Source of the DNA: Thiothrix lacustris DSM 21227
GTDB lineage: Bacteria > Pseudomonadota > Gammaproteobacteria > Thiotrichales > Thiotrichaceae
Direction: 5' to 3'
Length of the DNA: 64,000 nucleotides
Assembly (NCBI RefSeq): GCF_000621325.1
Contig: NZ_JHYQ01000007.1
Span: 84,532 to 148,531 of the forward strand
This document shows, one piece after another, positions 34,334 through 42,501 of the stretch. Every line of letters starts with the position of its first letter. Positions within the stretch are counted from its first letter, which is position 1. The position numbers and the translations under genes were made by a program. The notes under the pieces are model-generated. The model was not told the origin of the DNA. It searched no databases and saw nothing but the letters and a program-made list of their open reading frames with translations.

Positions 34334-35116
34334 TTAGAAAAAAGTACCTTCCAGCGGGGAAGACGCTGATGCGTAACGCTTACGCGGCATCCGCCCTGCC
34401 AAGAAGGCTTCACGCCCGGCTTCAATGGCCTTTTTCATCGCGGAAGCCATCAGCACTGGGTTTTTCGCACCGGCAATCGCGGTGTTCATCAGCACGCCGT
34501 GGCAACCCATTTCCATCGCAATCGCTGCGTCGGAAGCAGTGCCGACGCCTGCATCGACAATGATCGGCACTTTGGCATTTTCAATGATTTCTAGGATATT
34601 GTACGGGTTGCGGATGCCAAGGCCAGAACCAATCGGTGCGGCCAGCGGCATGACGGCAACACAGCCGATTTCTTCGAGTTGGCGGGCAATCAGCGGGTCA
34701 TCGCTGGTGTAAACCATCACGTCGAAGCCGTCTTTTACCAGAATTTCAGCTGCTTTCAGGGTTTGGATGGTGTCTGGGTAGAGGGTTTTGACATCGCCGA
34801 GCACTTCCAGCTTGACCAGATTGTGGCCGTTGAGCAGTTCGCGTGCCAAGCGGCAGGTGCGCACGGCGTCGTCGACGTTGTAACAGCCTGCGGTATTCGG
34901 TAGCAGGGTGTATTGGTCGAGCGGGATGACGTCCAGCAGGTTGGGTTCATCCTTGTTCTGGCCGATATTGGTACGGCGGATGGCAACGGTGATGATTTGC
35001 GCACCACTGGCTTCCGTGGCGGCTTTGGTTTCTGCTAGGTCTTTGTATTTGCCAGTGCCGACTAATAGGCGTGAAGAATATGCCTTGCCTGCAATGGTGA
35101 GGGTGTCATTTTGCAT
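34334..35116 (-). CDS. thiG: Thiazole synthase ThiG
   Basis: TIM-barrel enzyme of 260 residues that forms the thiazole phosphate of thiamine from deoxyxylulose phosphate, dehydroglycine and ThiS-thiocarboxylate. Family blocks visible are [50 protein letters not shown] and [34 protein letters not shown]. The C-terminus carries [14 protein letters not shown], typical of the family. It is placed 17 bp after thiS. Confidence 0.95.
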   Translation of the reverse strand: MQNDTLTIAGKAYSSRLLVGTGKYKDLAETKAATEASGAQIITVAIRRTNIGQNKDEPNLLDVIPLDQYTLLPNTAGCYNVDDAVRTCRLARELLNGHNLVKLEVLGDVKTLYPDTIQTLKAAEILVKDGFDVMVYTSDDPLIARQLEEIGCVAVMPLAAPIGSGLGIRNPYNILEIIENAKVPIIVDAGVGTASDAAIAMEMGCHGVLMNTAIAGAKNPVLMASAMKKAIEAGREAFLAGRMPRKRYASASSPLEGTFF

Positions 35117-35133
35117 AATGGGTGCTTCCTTGT

Positions 35134-35334
35134 TTAGCCGCCGCCGATGGCGTGGACGATTTCAACCGTATCCTGAGGCTGGAGGATAACGTTGTCAAAT
35201 TGGCTGCGCGGCACCAGTTCTTGATTGACTTCCATAGCCAGACGCTTGCCTTGCAAGTCAAGAATGACCAGCAATTGCGCCACTGTCGTGCCTTCCGCGA
35301 TGAGGTGCGGGGTTCCGTTGACGAGTATTTCCAT
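35134..35334 (-). CDS. thiS: Sulfur carrier protein ThiS
   Basis: Ubiquitin-like protein of 66 residues ending in the required Gly-Gly ([10 protein letters not shown]). It carries the sulfur atom for the thiazole ring as a C-terminal thiocarboxylate. I chose the ATG at 35334 over a GTG one codon earlier. I see no TPP riboswitch in the 200 bp upstream. Confidence 0.93.
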   Translation of the reverse strand: MEILVNGTPHLIAEGTTVAQLLVILDLQGKRLAMEVNQELVPRSQFDNVILQPQDTVEIVHAIGGG

Positions 35335-35535
35335 CACGCTATCCGGTTGATTGGGGGAGGCAGTATTACACCATAAGCGGGCAGGTCTGTCAGTGTATTC
35401 ACTGTCGCGGATAAGCGTTGGTCGTATGAATTTGGGGGTATGCGCGAAATATTATAGGGTTAACGAATGAAGATGAGTGTTCTTTACGATTTAAAAAATT
35501 ATCAGTCAAAAATAACAACAATGAGGTGAGTCACT

Positions 35536-37020
35536 ATGGAGGTGCTAGTTGCCTATAGTGCTAAGCATCCTGTTCTGCGAATGAGTCAGTCGGAAAAATC
35601 CATTTTATTTGGGCGTGATGAGGTTCTGGTGAAATTGAACTCGGCGCTTTCCAATGTGAAGTTCCCTATGCTGGTCTTAACTGGGGAAGTAGGCAGTGGT
35701 AAAACGGCGCTTATGCAGCATTGGTTGTGGCAATATAAAACGGCGGATCGACAGGATTTTGATGCGATATTGAGGTGGTCATTTTCGAGCTATATCAATG
35801 AGCATGATCCGAAAAGCGAGCTACATCAGTTTTTAGAATATGCTTTGATTGCTTTGAATGTGGCTTTTTCAACAAGGCATTCGTGTCTAGAAAAAGTAAT
35901 GTTGCTGGTCAAGCAGTTGCAGCAACAACGTGTTTTATTGATTCTTGATCATGTGTTTGGGGCGATGTTTACGGTTGAACGCAGTGATCATCATGATTTG
36001 GTGGCTTGTTTTGATGCGTTGTTAATGCCGCTGATGCGTTATAACCCAGGTTGTTGTGTATTGGTATTGGATGATCCTACTATTTTGGTTGGAACGCGAT
36101 ACGTCGGTGCACCTGAGTTGAGATTGGAGAGGTTAAGCCAAGTCGATGGTGTGAAATTATTAATGCATAGGGGTGTTTCAGGTAAGGGTAATGCGTTGGC
36201 TAAAGTGTCTGCTTTATTTGAATGCCACCCCTTAACGCTGACATTATTGGTGCCTTATTTACGTGATGCCTGTGGGGGAGATCTGACCAAGCTGGATACG
36301 ATTCCTGTATTGTTTGATCAGCACGCAACTGGTCGTCATACGCGGCGTATTTTGGCAGCTTACGAAAAATGGTTGATGAATACGCCTGAATTGGCGATGG
36401 TTTATCTATTCAGTTTGTTTAATGGCGCGTTTTCTACTCGTCAATGCTTAGATTATTGTCATGCGATTTTTCGGCGGCAATCGTTGTTCGTTAAAAGAGA
36501 GATACCCAGCATCTTAGCGCCATTGAGTCGATTGAACGATAAAAAGCTCTTGAATTTACAACAACACTTGCAGGAGCTGTGCTTGGTTACAGCGTATAGA
36601 GAGCCAGAGATGTTTGAGATGCATCCGGTGATACGCGAATATTTTGCACAAAAATTTCGGACTGGATTTTGGGATGAATGGGTCTATTTACGAGGGATAT
36701 TGTTGAGTGATGATGAGGATCACGATATTGCTTCACCCGTTAAGTCAGACCCCATACGCCTAGTAGAAGAACGATTGATGCAGGCCATTGTAGCCAAACA
36801 CTGGTCACAAGCTGCTGATTCTGCCTTACAGTTGCATCAATATACGTTGGCAAGAGGCAATGTTGATGCAAGTATCAACTATGCTCGTCAAAGCGTGGCT
36901 TATGCGCATTTAGGACAAGATACACTGCATTTACAGCAAAATTTACATTTGTTGACAGCGCTGTTGCAACAGGTTGATGCCACCACCTCAGAAGCTATGT
37001 CAGCTGAGGTGGCGGTGTGA
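35536..37020 (+). CDS. STAND-type (NB-ARC-like) ATPase without effector domain
   Basis: Protein of 494 residues. After a short N-terminus (ILFGRDEVLVKLNSAL) comes a P-loop GEVGSGKT (50-57) and Walker B VLLILDHV (D138). A winged-helix region contains MHPVIREYFAQKF, the usual end of STAND NTPase cores. The last 100 residues are helical and TPR-like. STAND proteins normally carry an N-terminal effector and a long C-terminal sensor; here both are missing or very short. Base composition is clearly more AT-rich than the flanking thi and gpmI genes, which suggests transfer. It is convergent with gpmI and has no partner gene. Defence or signalling is conceivable, but the function is unknown. A GAGGTGAG ribosome site lies before the ATG. 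Confidence 0.8.
   Translation: MEVLVAYSAKHPVLRMSQSEKSILFGRDEVLVKLNSALSNVKFPMLVLTGEVGSGKTALMQHWLWQYKTADRQDFDAILRWSFSSYINEHDPKSELHQFLEYALIALNVAFSTRHSCLEKVMLLVKQLQQQRVLLILDHVFGAMFTVERSDHHDLVACFDALLMPLMRYNPGCCVLVLDDPTILVGTRYVGAPELRLERLSQVDGVKLLMHRGVSGKGNALAKVSALFECHPLTLTLLVPYLRDACGGDLTKLDTIPVLFDQHATGRHTRRILAAYEKWLMNTPELAMVYLFSLFNGAFSTRQCLDYCHAIFRRQSLFVKREIPSILAPLSRLNDKKLLNLQQHLQELCLVTAYREPEMFEMHPVIREYFAQKFRTGFWDEWVYLRGILLSDDEDHDIASPVKSDPIRLVEERLMQAIVAKHWSQAADSALQLHQYTLARGNVDASINYARQSVAYAHLGQDTLHLQQNLHLLTALLQQVDATTSEAMSAEVAV
36983..37012. terminator. Hairpin at the end of the STAND gene, possible two-way terminator
   Basis: CCACCTCAG (36983-36991) and CTGAGGTGG (37004-37012) form a perfect 9-bp stem with a 12-base loop inside the last codons of the STAND gene. 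The gpmI stop lies just beyond. A short T-run (GGTTTTGC) follows on the plus strand. Confidence 0.45.
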
Positions 37021-37023
37021 GAG

Positions 37024-38583
37024 TTAGGTTTTGCTTGTGCGCGGGTACTCTTCCAGTAGCAGCGATTTACCGCGCATACCTTCAGGTTTAGGCAAGCCCA
37101 TCAACTGCAACACTGTGGGGGCAAGGTTGCTTAAACCGCCCTCGGTCGAGAGTCGCCAGTTGGATTTGTCCATAATCAGGCAAGGAACGGGATAAACGGT
37201 ATGTTGGGTATTGGGTTCACCGCTTAACGGGTCAATGTATTCGTCACAGTTGCCGTGGTCAGCCGTCATAATGACGGAATACTCATGGGCAACCGCGCTA
37301 TCCAGCACCCGGCCAACTTCACGGTCGAGTGCTTCTACCGCCTTGATGACCGCACCCGGTACGGCGGTATGGCCTACCATGTCGCCGTTGGCGAAGTTCA
37401 CCACGATGAAACAGTATTTGTCGTGTTCGATAGCACTGATGATGGTATCGGCGACTTCTTTGGCGCTCATTTCTGGCTGATCGTCGTAAGTTTCCACATG
37501 GGGAGAGGGGATCACGATACGTTCTTCACCTGCGTAAGTGCGTTCGCGTCCACCATTGAAGAAAAAGGTGACGTGGGCGTACTTTTCAGTTTCCGCGCAA
37601 TGCAGTTGTTTTAAACCGGCGAGGCTGATGGTTTGTGCGAGGTTAGTGGCAGGGCGTTCCGGTGAGAAAATAACCGGAGCCAGCAGGCGCTTGTCGTATT
37701 CGGTCATGGTGGTGAGCGAGACTGGTTCGAAATCACCCCGATCGAAGTCGTTGAAGTTTTCATCTGCCAAGGCTTTGGCCGTTTGACGTGGGCGGTCATT
37801 GCGGAAGTTGAAGAACAGCACCGTGTCATTGCTTTGGATGAGTTCGGCATTCGGCATAATGCGCGGTTTGATGAACTCATCCGTTTCCCCTGCCGCGTAA
37901 GCATCATCGACGGCTTGCAAGGCACTGCTGGCAGGTGTGCCGATACCACGTACCATGGCATCCCATGCTAGCTTGGTACGTTCCCACCGGTGATCACGAT
38001 CCATTGCGTAAAAGCGCCCGGTCACGGTAGCAATTTCGCCACCCGTCATTTCCATCACACTTTCGATTTGCTTGATGAATTGTTTGGCGATTTTGGGAGC
38101 GGTGTCTCGGCCATCGGTGATGACGTGTAGCACGGGTTTGACACCGTGTTCCATGCAGGCTTTTAGCAAGGCGATGATGTGCGTCATGTGGCTGTGGACA
38201 CCACCATCGGAAACTAAGCCCAGCAGATGCAGTGGGCGCTTATCGGCTTTGGCACTACTTAGCGCATTCAGCAGGGAATGGTTTTTGTAGAAGCTACCGT
38301 CTTCAATGGCATCTTCGATACGCACCAAGTCTTGGCGTAGGATTGAGCCGCAGCCAATGGTCATGTGCCCGACTTCGGAATTGCCCATTTGTCCATCTGG
38401 CAAACCCACTGCCCGCCCGGAGGCCTGCAAGGTTGTATGCGGGTATTGCCCGAAATAGCGGTCAAAATTCGGCGTGTCTGCTTCATGTACCGCGTTGAAA
38501 CGTTTGCTCGGGTTAACCCCGAAGCCGTCGAGAATGACCAGAATGGTCTTACGGCGTGGAACGTTTGGGTGTCTTGATCTCAC
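37024..38583 (-). CDS. gpmI: 2,3-bisphosphoglycerate-independent phosphoglycerate mutase
   Basis: Two-domain glycolytic enzyme of 519 residues that interconverts 3- and 2-phosphoglycerate. The metal and catalytic motifs are intact: VILDGFG at the start, the phosphoserine loop GNSEVGHMTIGCG, NFANGDMVGHT and TADHGNCDEYIDP. Translation starts at a GTG (38583) behind GAGGG. It is a single gene between the STAND gene and tatC. Confidence 0.96.
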   Translation of the reverse strand: MRSRHPNVPRRKTILVILDGFGVNPSKRFNAVHEADTPNFDRYFGQYPHTTLQASGRAVGLPDGQMGNSEVGHMTIGCGSILRQDLVRIEDAIEDGSFYKNHSLLNALSSAKADKRPLHLLGLVSDGGVHSHMTHIIALLKACMEHGVKPVLHVITDGRDTAPKIAKQFIKQIESVMEMTGGEIATVTGRFYAMDRDHRWERTKLAWDAMVRGIGTPASSALQAVDDAYAAGETDEFIKPRIMPNAELIQSNDTVLFFNFRNDRPRQTAKALADENFNDFDRGDFEPVSLTTMTEYDKRLLAPVIFSPERPATNLAQTISLAGLKQLHCAETEKYAHVTFFFNGGRERTYAGEERIVIPSPHVETYDDQPEMSAKEVADTIISAIEHDKYCFIVVNFANGDMVGHTAVPGAVIKAVEALDREVGRVLDSAVAHEYSVIMTADHGNCDEYIDPLSGEPNTQHTVYPVPCLIMDKSNWRLSTEGGLSNLAPTVLQLMGLPKPEGMRGKSLLLEEYPRTSKT

Positions 38584-38639
38584 TGGTTGCCCTCATCATA
38601 CAGTCTATGGTGAAGGCACGCATTGTAGCAGGTAATCCG

Positions 38640-39707
38640 TTAATTTTGTTTGTCCTTGTCTAGCTTGTCTTGTTCTTCCTTGCGGAAGTTGTCTTCCATG
38701 CGCTTGAATTCTTCATCCATCCGTTCCAGCTCCGCTTCCATTTCGGCATCGGTCAAGGGGCGGAAGGCTTCATCGTCGCTGGATTGCGTCGGGGTGGTTT
38801 CCTCGAAAATGTGCTGGTCGTTTTCCCATGCGCTGACGTCATTTGCTGTTGCGCCTGTGGCGGTGGCACTAGCGGCGGCAGCGGTAGTTGGCGCGACAGG
38901 CATAGTGCTATCGTGAATGGTTTGCTCGGCTTCGTGCTCTGCTTTGTCTACCCGGAAACGCTCCAGATGTTTGGCGAACACCCGGCTTAACAATAAGCCC
39001 AGTTCAAACAGTAACCAGATGGGGACTGCCATGAGGATTTGGGACACCACATCCGGCGGTGTCAGGAACATGGCGATAACAAACGCGCCAACAATGATGT
39101 AAGGACGGGCTTTGATTAGATTTTCTGCGCTAACCACACCCATGCCGATCAGCAGAATGGTTGCGACCGGGGTTTCAAAGCTGATACCAAAGGCCAGAAA
39201 CATGGCGACCGTAAAGTCTAGATAAGCGGCAATATCCGGCGTCGGGTTGACGTTACTGGGGGCAAATGCCACGGCAGCTCTGGAAATCATCGGAATGACC
39301 AGAAAATACGCAAACGCCATGCCCGCGTAAAACAAACCTACGCTGGAAACCAGCAGGGGTGTTACCAGCTTCTTTTCATGCTGGTACAAGCCAGGAGCAA
39401 CAAAGCCCCAAATTTGGTAAAAGGTATACGGTAGCGTAATCAAAAAGGCGACCATCAACGCCAATTTGAAGGGAATCAGGAAGGGTGAAGCCACCCCAAT
39501 CGCAATCAGCTTCTCGCCGTGCGGTAACTGGCGTATCAATGGGTCAGATAGCCAATTGTATAAATCTTGCACAAAAGGGGAGAGAAGAATAAACACGGCA
39601 ATAATGGCAATGACAATGCGCAGCAAACGGTCACGTAATTCAAACAAGTGTTCTAGAACTGCCTTGAACCCGGCATCCTGATCGCTGCCGTTAGTCGGGT
39701 TTGTCAT
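38640..39707 (-). CDS. tatC: Sec-independent protein translocase TatC
   Basis: Receptor of the twin-arginine system, 355 residues, with six transmembrane helices in residues 1-250 and the conserved FKAVLEHLFELRDRLLR start. TatC usually ends near 255; here a further 100 residues form a cytoplasmic tail, very rich in Glu, Asp and Lys and probably coiled coil (EMEAELERMDEEFKRMEDNFRKEEQ). The export system serves FdhA and the small Tat protein in this window. It overlaps tatB by 17 bp. Confidence 0.94.
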   Translation of the reverse strand: MTNPTNGSDQDAGFKAVLEHLFELRDRLLRIVIAIIAVFILLSPFVQDLYNWLSDPLIRQLPHGEKLIAIGVASPFLIPFKLALMVAFLITLPYTFYQIWGFVAPGLYQHEKKLVTPLLVSSVGLFYAGMAFAYFLVIPMISRAAVAFAPSNVNPTPDIAAYLDFTVAMFLAFGISFETPVATILLIGMGVVSAENLIKARPYIIVGAFVIAMFLTPPDVVSQILMAVPIWLLFELGLLLSRVFAKHLERFRVDKAEHEAEQTIHDSTMPVAPTTAAAASATATGATANDVSAWENDQHIFEETTPTQSSDDEAFRPLTDAEMEAELERMDEEFKRMEDNFRKEEQDKLDKDKQN

Positions 39708-39978
39708 GCTGTTCCAATTCCTTGCGCACCGAGTCAGTTTTTTCCCGCATCATGGCTTGCATGTTGCGTATTTCTTCTTCTTGTTTGTAGAGCATATTGC
39801 GCAGCTCTTCGGTATTCAACTCACGGTCAATGTCTGCTCTTGTTTTAGCAACAAAACGGCGGACTTTACCAATCCATCGCCCAATGGCTCGGGCGACTGT
39901 TGGCAGGCGTTCTGGTCCAATCACCAATAAGGCAACCACACCAACCACAAGCATTTCGAGAAAGCTGCTTTCAAACAT
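39691..39978 (-). CDS. tatB: Sec-independent protein translocase TatB
   Basis: Protein of 95 residues with the short N-terminal membrane helix and FESSFLEMLVVGVVALLVIGPERLPTVAR, where the GPERLP hinge marks TatB. An amphipathic helix (GRWIGKVRRFVAKTRADIDRELN) follows. It binds substrate signal peptides together with TatC. It starts 13 bp after tatA. Confidence 0.94.
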   Translation of the reverse strand: MFESSFLEMLVVGVVALLVIGPERLPTVARAIGRWIGKVRRFVAKTRADIDRELNTEELRNMLYKQEEEIRNMQAMMREKTDSVRKELEQHDKPD

Positions 39979-39991
39979 GCGTTAGGTTATC

Positions 39992-40228
39992 TCAAACCTT
40001 ATCTTTTTCTTTGGCTTCTGAATCAATCACACGGCCTTGTTGCATGTCTTTTTGTTCGACTTTGGGCGCTTCGGCGTTGGTGTTAGTTTCGTCACCGTCT
40101 TTCACGGCTTTTTTGAAATTCTTGAGGGCTTCACCTAAGTCGCCGCCCATATTGCGCAGCTTTTTAGTGCCGAACAGCAAGATGACAATTACTAATACCA
40201 GAATCAGTTGCAGGGGGCTGAAATGCAT
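39992..40228 (-). CDS. tatA: Sec-independent protein translocase TatA
   Basis: Pore-forming subunit of 78 residues: [40 protein letters not shown] shows the short membrane helix, the FGTKKLR hinge and the amphipathic helix. An acidic tail follows. It is the first tat gene, 19 bp after hisE. Confidence 0.94.
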   Translation of the reverse strand: MHFSPLQLILVLVIVILLFGTKKLRNMGGDLGEALKNFKKAVKDGDETNTNAEAPKVEQKDMQQGRVIDSEAKEKDKV

Positions 40229-40247
40229 GGTCGTTTTATCCTCGAAG

Positions 40248-40571
40248 TTAATCTGTGCGGTTGGCTTTTTCCACCAGACCTGACATACCGAAGCGGCGTG
40301 CGAGTTCTTTCAGCACATCGTCGGGGTGCAGGTTCTGCTGCGCCAATAGTACCAGCGTATGAAACCACAAATCCGCGACTTCATACACAATTTTATCTTT
40401 TTCGCCGTCTTTTGCGGCCATCACGGTTTCGGTGGCTTCCTCGCCGATCTTTTTGAGGATGCTGTCCAAACCCTTGGCGTAGAGCTTGGCGACGTAGGAG
40501 CTATCCGGTTCCGCTTGTTTGCGGCTTTCCAGCACCTCGGCGAGTTGAGTGAGTACGCTATCGTTCATCAT
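40248..40571 (-). CDS. hisE: Phosphoribosyl-ATP pyrophosphatase HisE
   Basis: All-alpha NTP-pyrophosphatase of 107 residues for the second step of histidine synthesis. The metal-binding ExxE blocks are in [16 protein letters not shown] and [15 protein letters not shown]. HisI is not in this window, so HisE is a separate protein and not a HisIE fusion. It is part of the common gammaproteobacterial his-tat block. Confidence 0.94.
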   Translation of the reverse strand: MMNDSVLTQLAEVLESRKQAEPDSSYVAKLYAKGLDSILKKIGEEATETVMAAKDGEKDKIVYEVADLWFHTLVLLAQQNLHPDDVLKELARRFGMSGLVEKANRTD

Positions 40572-40584
40572 GGGGTCAGTATAC

Positions 40585-41115
40585 CTAATTCAATTGGTGT
40601 GCGGCGACGGGTGAATGGGTTTCGGTAATGTTTGGTAATAATGACGACATTTTCCACTCAGATTGTTGCGCCGCATCGTCCAGCAATTGACACAGCAAGT
40701 GTAGCAGGTCGTGGGTTAAGGTGAGGTCTGCACCTTTTTCGGCGACATTTTTCAGCGAGAGTGCTAGTGCGCCATTGGTTTGGTGGCGAAACCCAGCCTT
40801 GGCGACTAGCAACGGGTCTTTGCCTAATGGCAGGTTGCTAGCTTCGCGGAACGGGCTGTTGAATTGGGCTTTGCTTTGCGCTTGCTCGTGTTCGAACGCG
40901 ATGATTGCTTGACGGGAATGGATGTCACTGTGCTGTTTCACCGCAGGGGATGACATCAGCGCATCCTGCAACACTGGCCACAGGCGTATTAGAAAGCGGT
41001 GTGTCAGCCAGAAACGGTATTCCTCTTCGGCGACAGTATTCAGGCGCATCAGGATGCGGTCTTCTTCCTGAATATAGCGAATCTGTATTTGTGCGGGTGT
41101 TGCCATCATCGTCAT
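40585..41115 (-). CDS. Hypothetical protein between hisF and hisE
   Basis: Protein of 176 residues, starting behind AGGAAAGG at 41115. I do not recognise the family. It starts beta-rich ([19 protein letters not shown]), then [15 protein letters not shown], and ends in a helix with [25 protein letters not shown]. It has no signal peptide or membrane segment. Spacing of 8 bp to hisF and 13 bp to hisE shows it is cotranscribed with them. That does not make it a histidine enzyme. Confidence 0.8.
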   Translation of the reverse strand: MTMMATPAQIQIRYIQEEDRILMRLNTVAEEEYRFWLTHRFLIRLWPVLQDALMSSPAVKQHSDIHSRQAIIAFEHEQAQSKAQFNSPFREASNLPLGKDPLLVAKAGFRHQTNGALALSLKNVAEKGADLTLTHDLLHLLCQLLDDAAQQSEWKMSSLLPNITETHSPVAAHQLN

Positions 41116-41123
41116 AACCTTTC

Positions 41124-41897
41124 CTACAGCCTCATCTCGATGCCTTGCGCCGCCATGTAACGTTTGGCATCGCCGACCGTGTATTCGCCGAAGTGGAAGA
41201 TGCTGGCAGCGAGTACCGCATCTGCACCGCCTTTCAAGACGCCATCGGCTAGATGTTGCAAGTTACCAACGCCACCAGACGCGATAAACGGAATGCCTAC
41301 GCGGTCAGTAATGGCACGGGTCAGGCCGAGGTCAAAGCCGACTTTGGTGCCGTCCCGATCCATACTCGTGACCAGCAATTCACCTGCGCCGAACTGTGCC
41401 ATTTTTTCAGCCCACGCAACCGCATCAATGCCGGTGCGCTTACGCCCGCCGTGGGTGAAGACTTCCCAGCGGTCGGGTTCGCCGGGTTCATTGACACGCT
41501 TGGCGTCGATGGCGACCACGATGCATTGCGAGCCGAAATAGTCGCTGCACTCGCGTACCAAGTCGGGGTTGGTGATGGCTGCTGTGTTGATGCCCACCTT
41601 GTCGGCTCCGGCATTCAGCATTCGGCGCACGTCTTCTGGCTTGCGGATGCCGCCACCCACGGTCAGCGGGATGAACACCTGCGAGGCGACCGCTTCCACC
41701 ATGTGGACGATGGTATCGCGGTTGTCGGAACTGGCGGTGATGTCGAGGAAGGTGATTTCATCCGCGCCTTCACGGTTGTAGCGGGCGGCGATTTCCACCG
41801 GGTCGCCAGCATCGCGGATGTCGACGAAATTCACGCCTTTGACGACGCGACCATTGTCCACGTCAAGGCAGGGGATGATGCGTTTGGCTAAACCCAT
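41124..41897 (-). CDS. hisF: Imidazole glycerol phosphate synthase, cyclase subunit HisF
   Basis: TIM barrel of 257 residues. I placed the start at the ATG at 41897 because HisF begins [21 protein letters not shown]; the frame is open 33 bp further up, but that part is not conserved. The active-site aspartates are in PCLDVDNG and [11 protein letters not shown]. It uses ammonia from HisH to make IGP and AICAR. Confidence 0.95.
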   Translation of the reverse strand: MGLAKRIIPCLDVDNGRVVKGVNFVDIRDAGDPVEIAARYNREGADEITFLDITASSDNRDTIVHMVEAVASQVFIPLTVGGGIRKPEDVRRMLNAGADKVGINTAAITNPDLVRECSDYFGSQCIVVAIDAKRVNEPGEPDRWEVFTHGGRKRTGIDAVAWAEKMAQFGAGELLVTSMDRDGTKVGFDLGLTRAITDRVGIPFIASGGVGNLQHLADGVLKGGADAVLAASIFHFGEYTVGDAKRYMAAQGIEMRL

Positions 41898-42111
41898 GTG
41901 CTGGCCTGTGTCGTTAGTGTAAAAACTCAAGCCCGTATCCTAAGCTGATTGACCGCTAGTAGGCAATGCTTTGACGCTCATCCTGTTTTGATTGGTTGGT
42001 AACACTGACTGAGTGACACATTGGACACCAATGGATGATGACAGGGTGATGAACCCGGACACACGCCAGAAGTCGAGTACTTTTTAAATCAATGTAAAAG
42101 GAATTTACATC

Positions 42112-42441
42112 ATGACTAGCATCTCAAATGTAAGCAGCAGCGCTTGCGCACCTATTACTTCCAGCCCATCACAGGGTTCTTCCAGCAACGGTAGCCAATC
42201 TTCATGCAATGCATCAAGCCCACAAGGTTCATCTTCTGCATGGGGCAATGTTGCTGGGCAGCAATGCGGCAGCATCGGTGGTGGCCAAGGCGGTTCTGGC
42301 TCTAAAGCTGGTTCAGGCAAGAAAAGTGGTTCAGGCTCTAAAGCTGGTTCAGGCAAGAAAAGCGGTTCAGGCTCTAAAGCTGGTTCTGGCAAGAGCAGCA
42401 AGGGCGGTTCAGGCTCTAAATCAAGCAGCAAGTGCAAGTAA
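42112..42441 (+). CDS. Ser/Gly/Lys-rich repeat peptide with 20-residue cysteine spacing
   Basis: Peptide of 109 residues with a ribosome site AAAGGA before the ATG. The first half is very rich in serine and holds C12, C32 and C52, exactly 20 residues apart, each in a similar SSxC or QC setting followed by SSP.QGSSS-like text. The second half consists of three repeats of GSGSKAGSGKKS and a tail ending SSSKCK. There is no signal peptide and no membrane segment. A strong hairpin and an APH-fold kinase gene follow. The abundance of Ser and evenly spaced Cys next to a kinase-like enzyme recalls modified peptides, but no family is recognised. A structural or metal-binding protein is the alternative. 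Confidence 0.7.
   Translation: MTSISNVSSSACAPITSSPSQGSSSNGSQSSCNASSPQGSSSAWGNVAGQQCGSIGGGQGGSGSKAGSGKKSGSGSKAGSGKKSGSGSKAGSGKSSKGGSGSKSSSKCK
42292..42399 (+). repeat. Three 36-bp tandem repeats inside the peptide gene
   Basis: Units at 42292-42327, 42328-42363 and 42364-42399 encode GSGSKAGSGKKS with the last two codons changed in the third. The first two differ at few positions, so the array is young and may vary in copy number between strains. Confidence 0.9.
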
Positions 42442-42455
42442 TATACCTGCACAAT

Positions 42456-42484
42456 GGAGGGAGGGGGGAGATCCCCCTTCCTCC
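42456..42484 (+). terminator. Strong hairpin between peptide and kinase genes
   Basis: GGAGGGAGGGGGG pairs with CCCCCTTCCTCC around an AGAT loop, then TTTATT follows. The stem has about 12 bp with one mismatch. It would stop or slow most transcripts after the peptide gene, so that the peptide is made in excess over the kinase-like protein. Confidence 0.75.
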
Positions 42485-42501
42485 TTTATTGGAATTTGCT
42501 C

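Noticed and set aside
35467..35529. Possible 20-codon leader peptide before the STAND ATPase gene
   Set aside because: No ribosome site, no regulatory residue bias and no attenuator hairpin; probably chance in AT-rich DNA.
35335..35535. TPP riboswitch upstream of thiS
   Set aside because: I could not find the conserved CTGAGA and ACCTGA-type blocks in this region on either strand.
42292..42399. Regular repeats that could suggest a small CRISPR array
   Set aside because: The units are directly adjacent with no spacers and encode an in-frame protein repeat.
42105..42452. Minus-strand Pro/Glu/Leu-rich frame of 115 codons
   Set aside because: It is the antisense reading of the GSGSK repeats in the plus-strand peptide gene; it has no ribosome site of its own.
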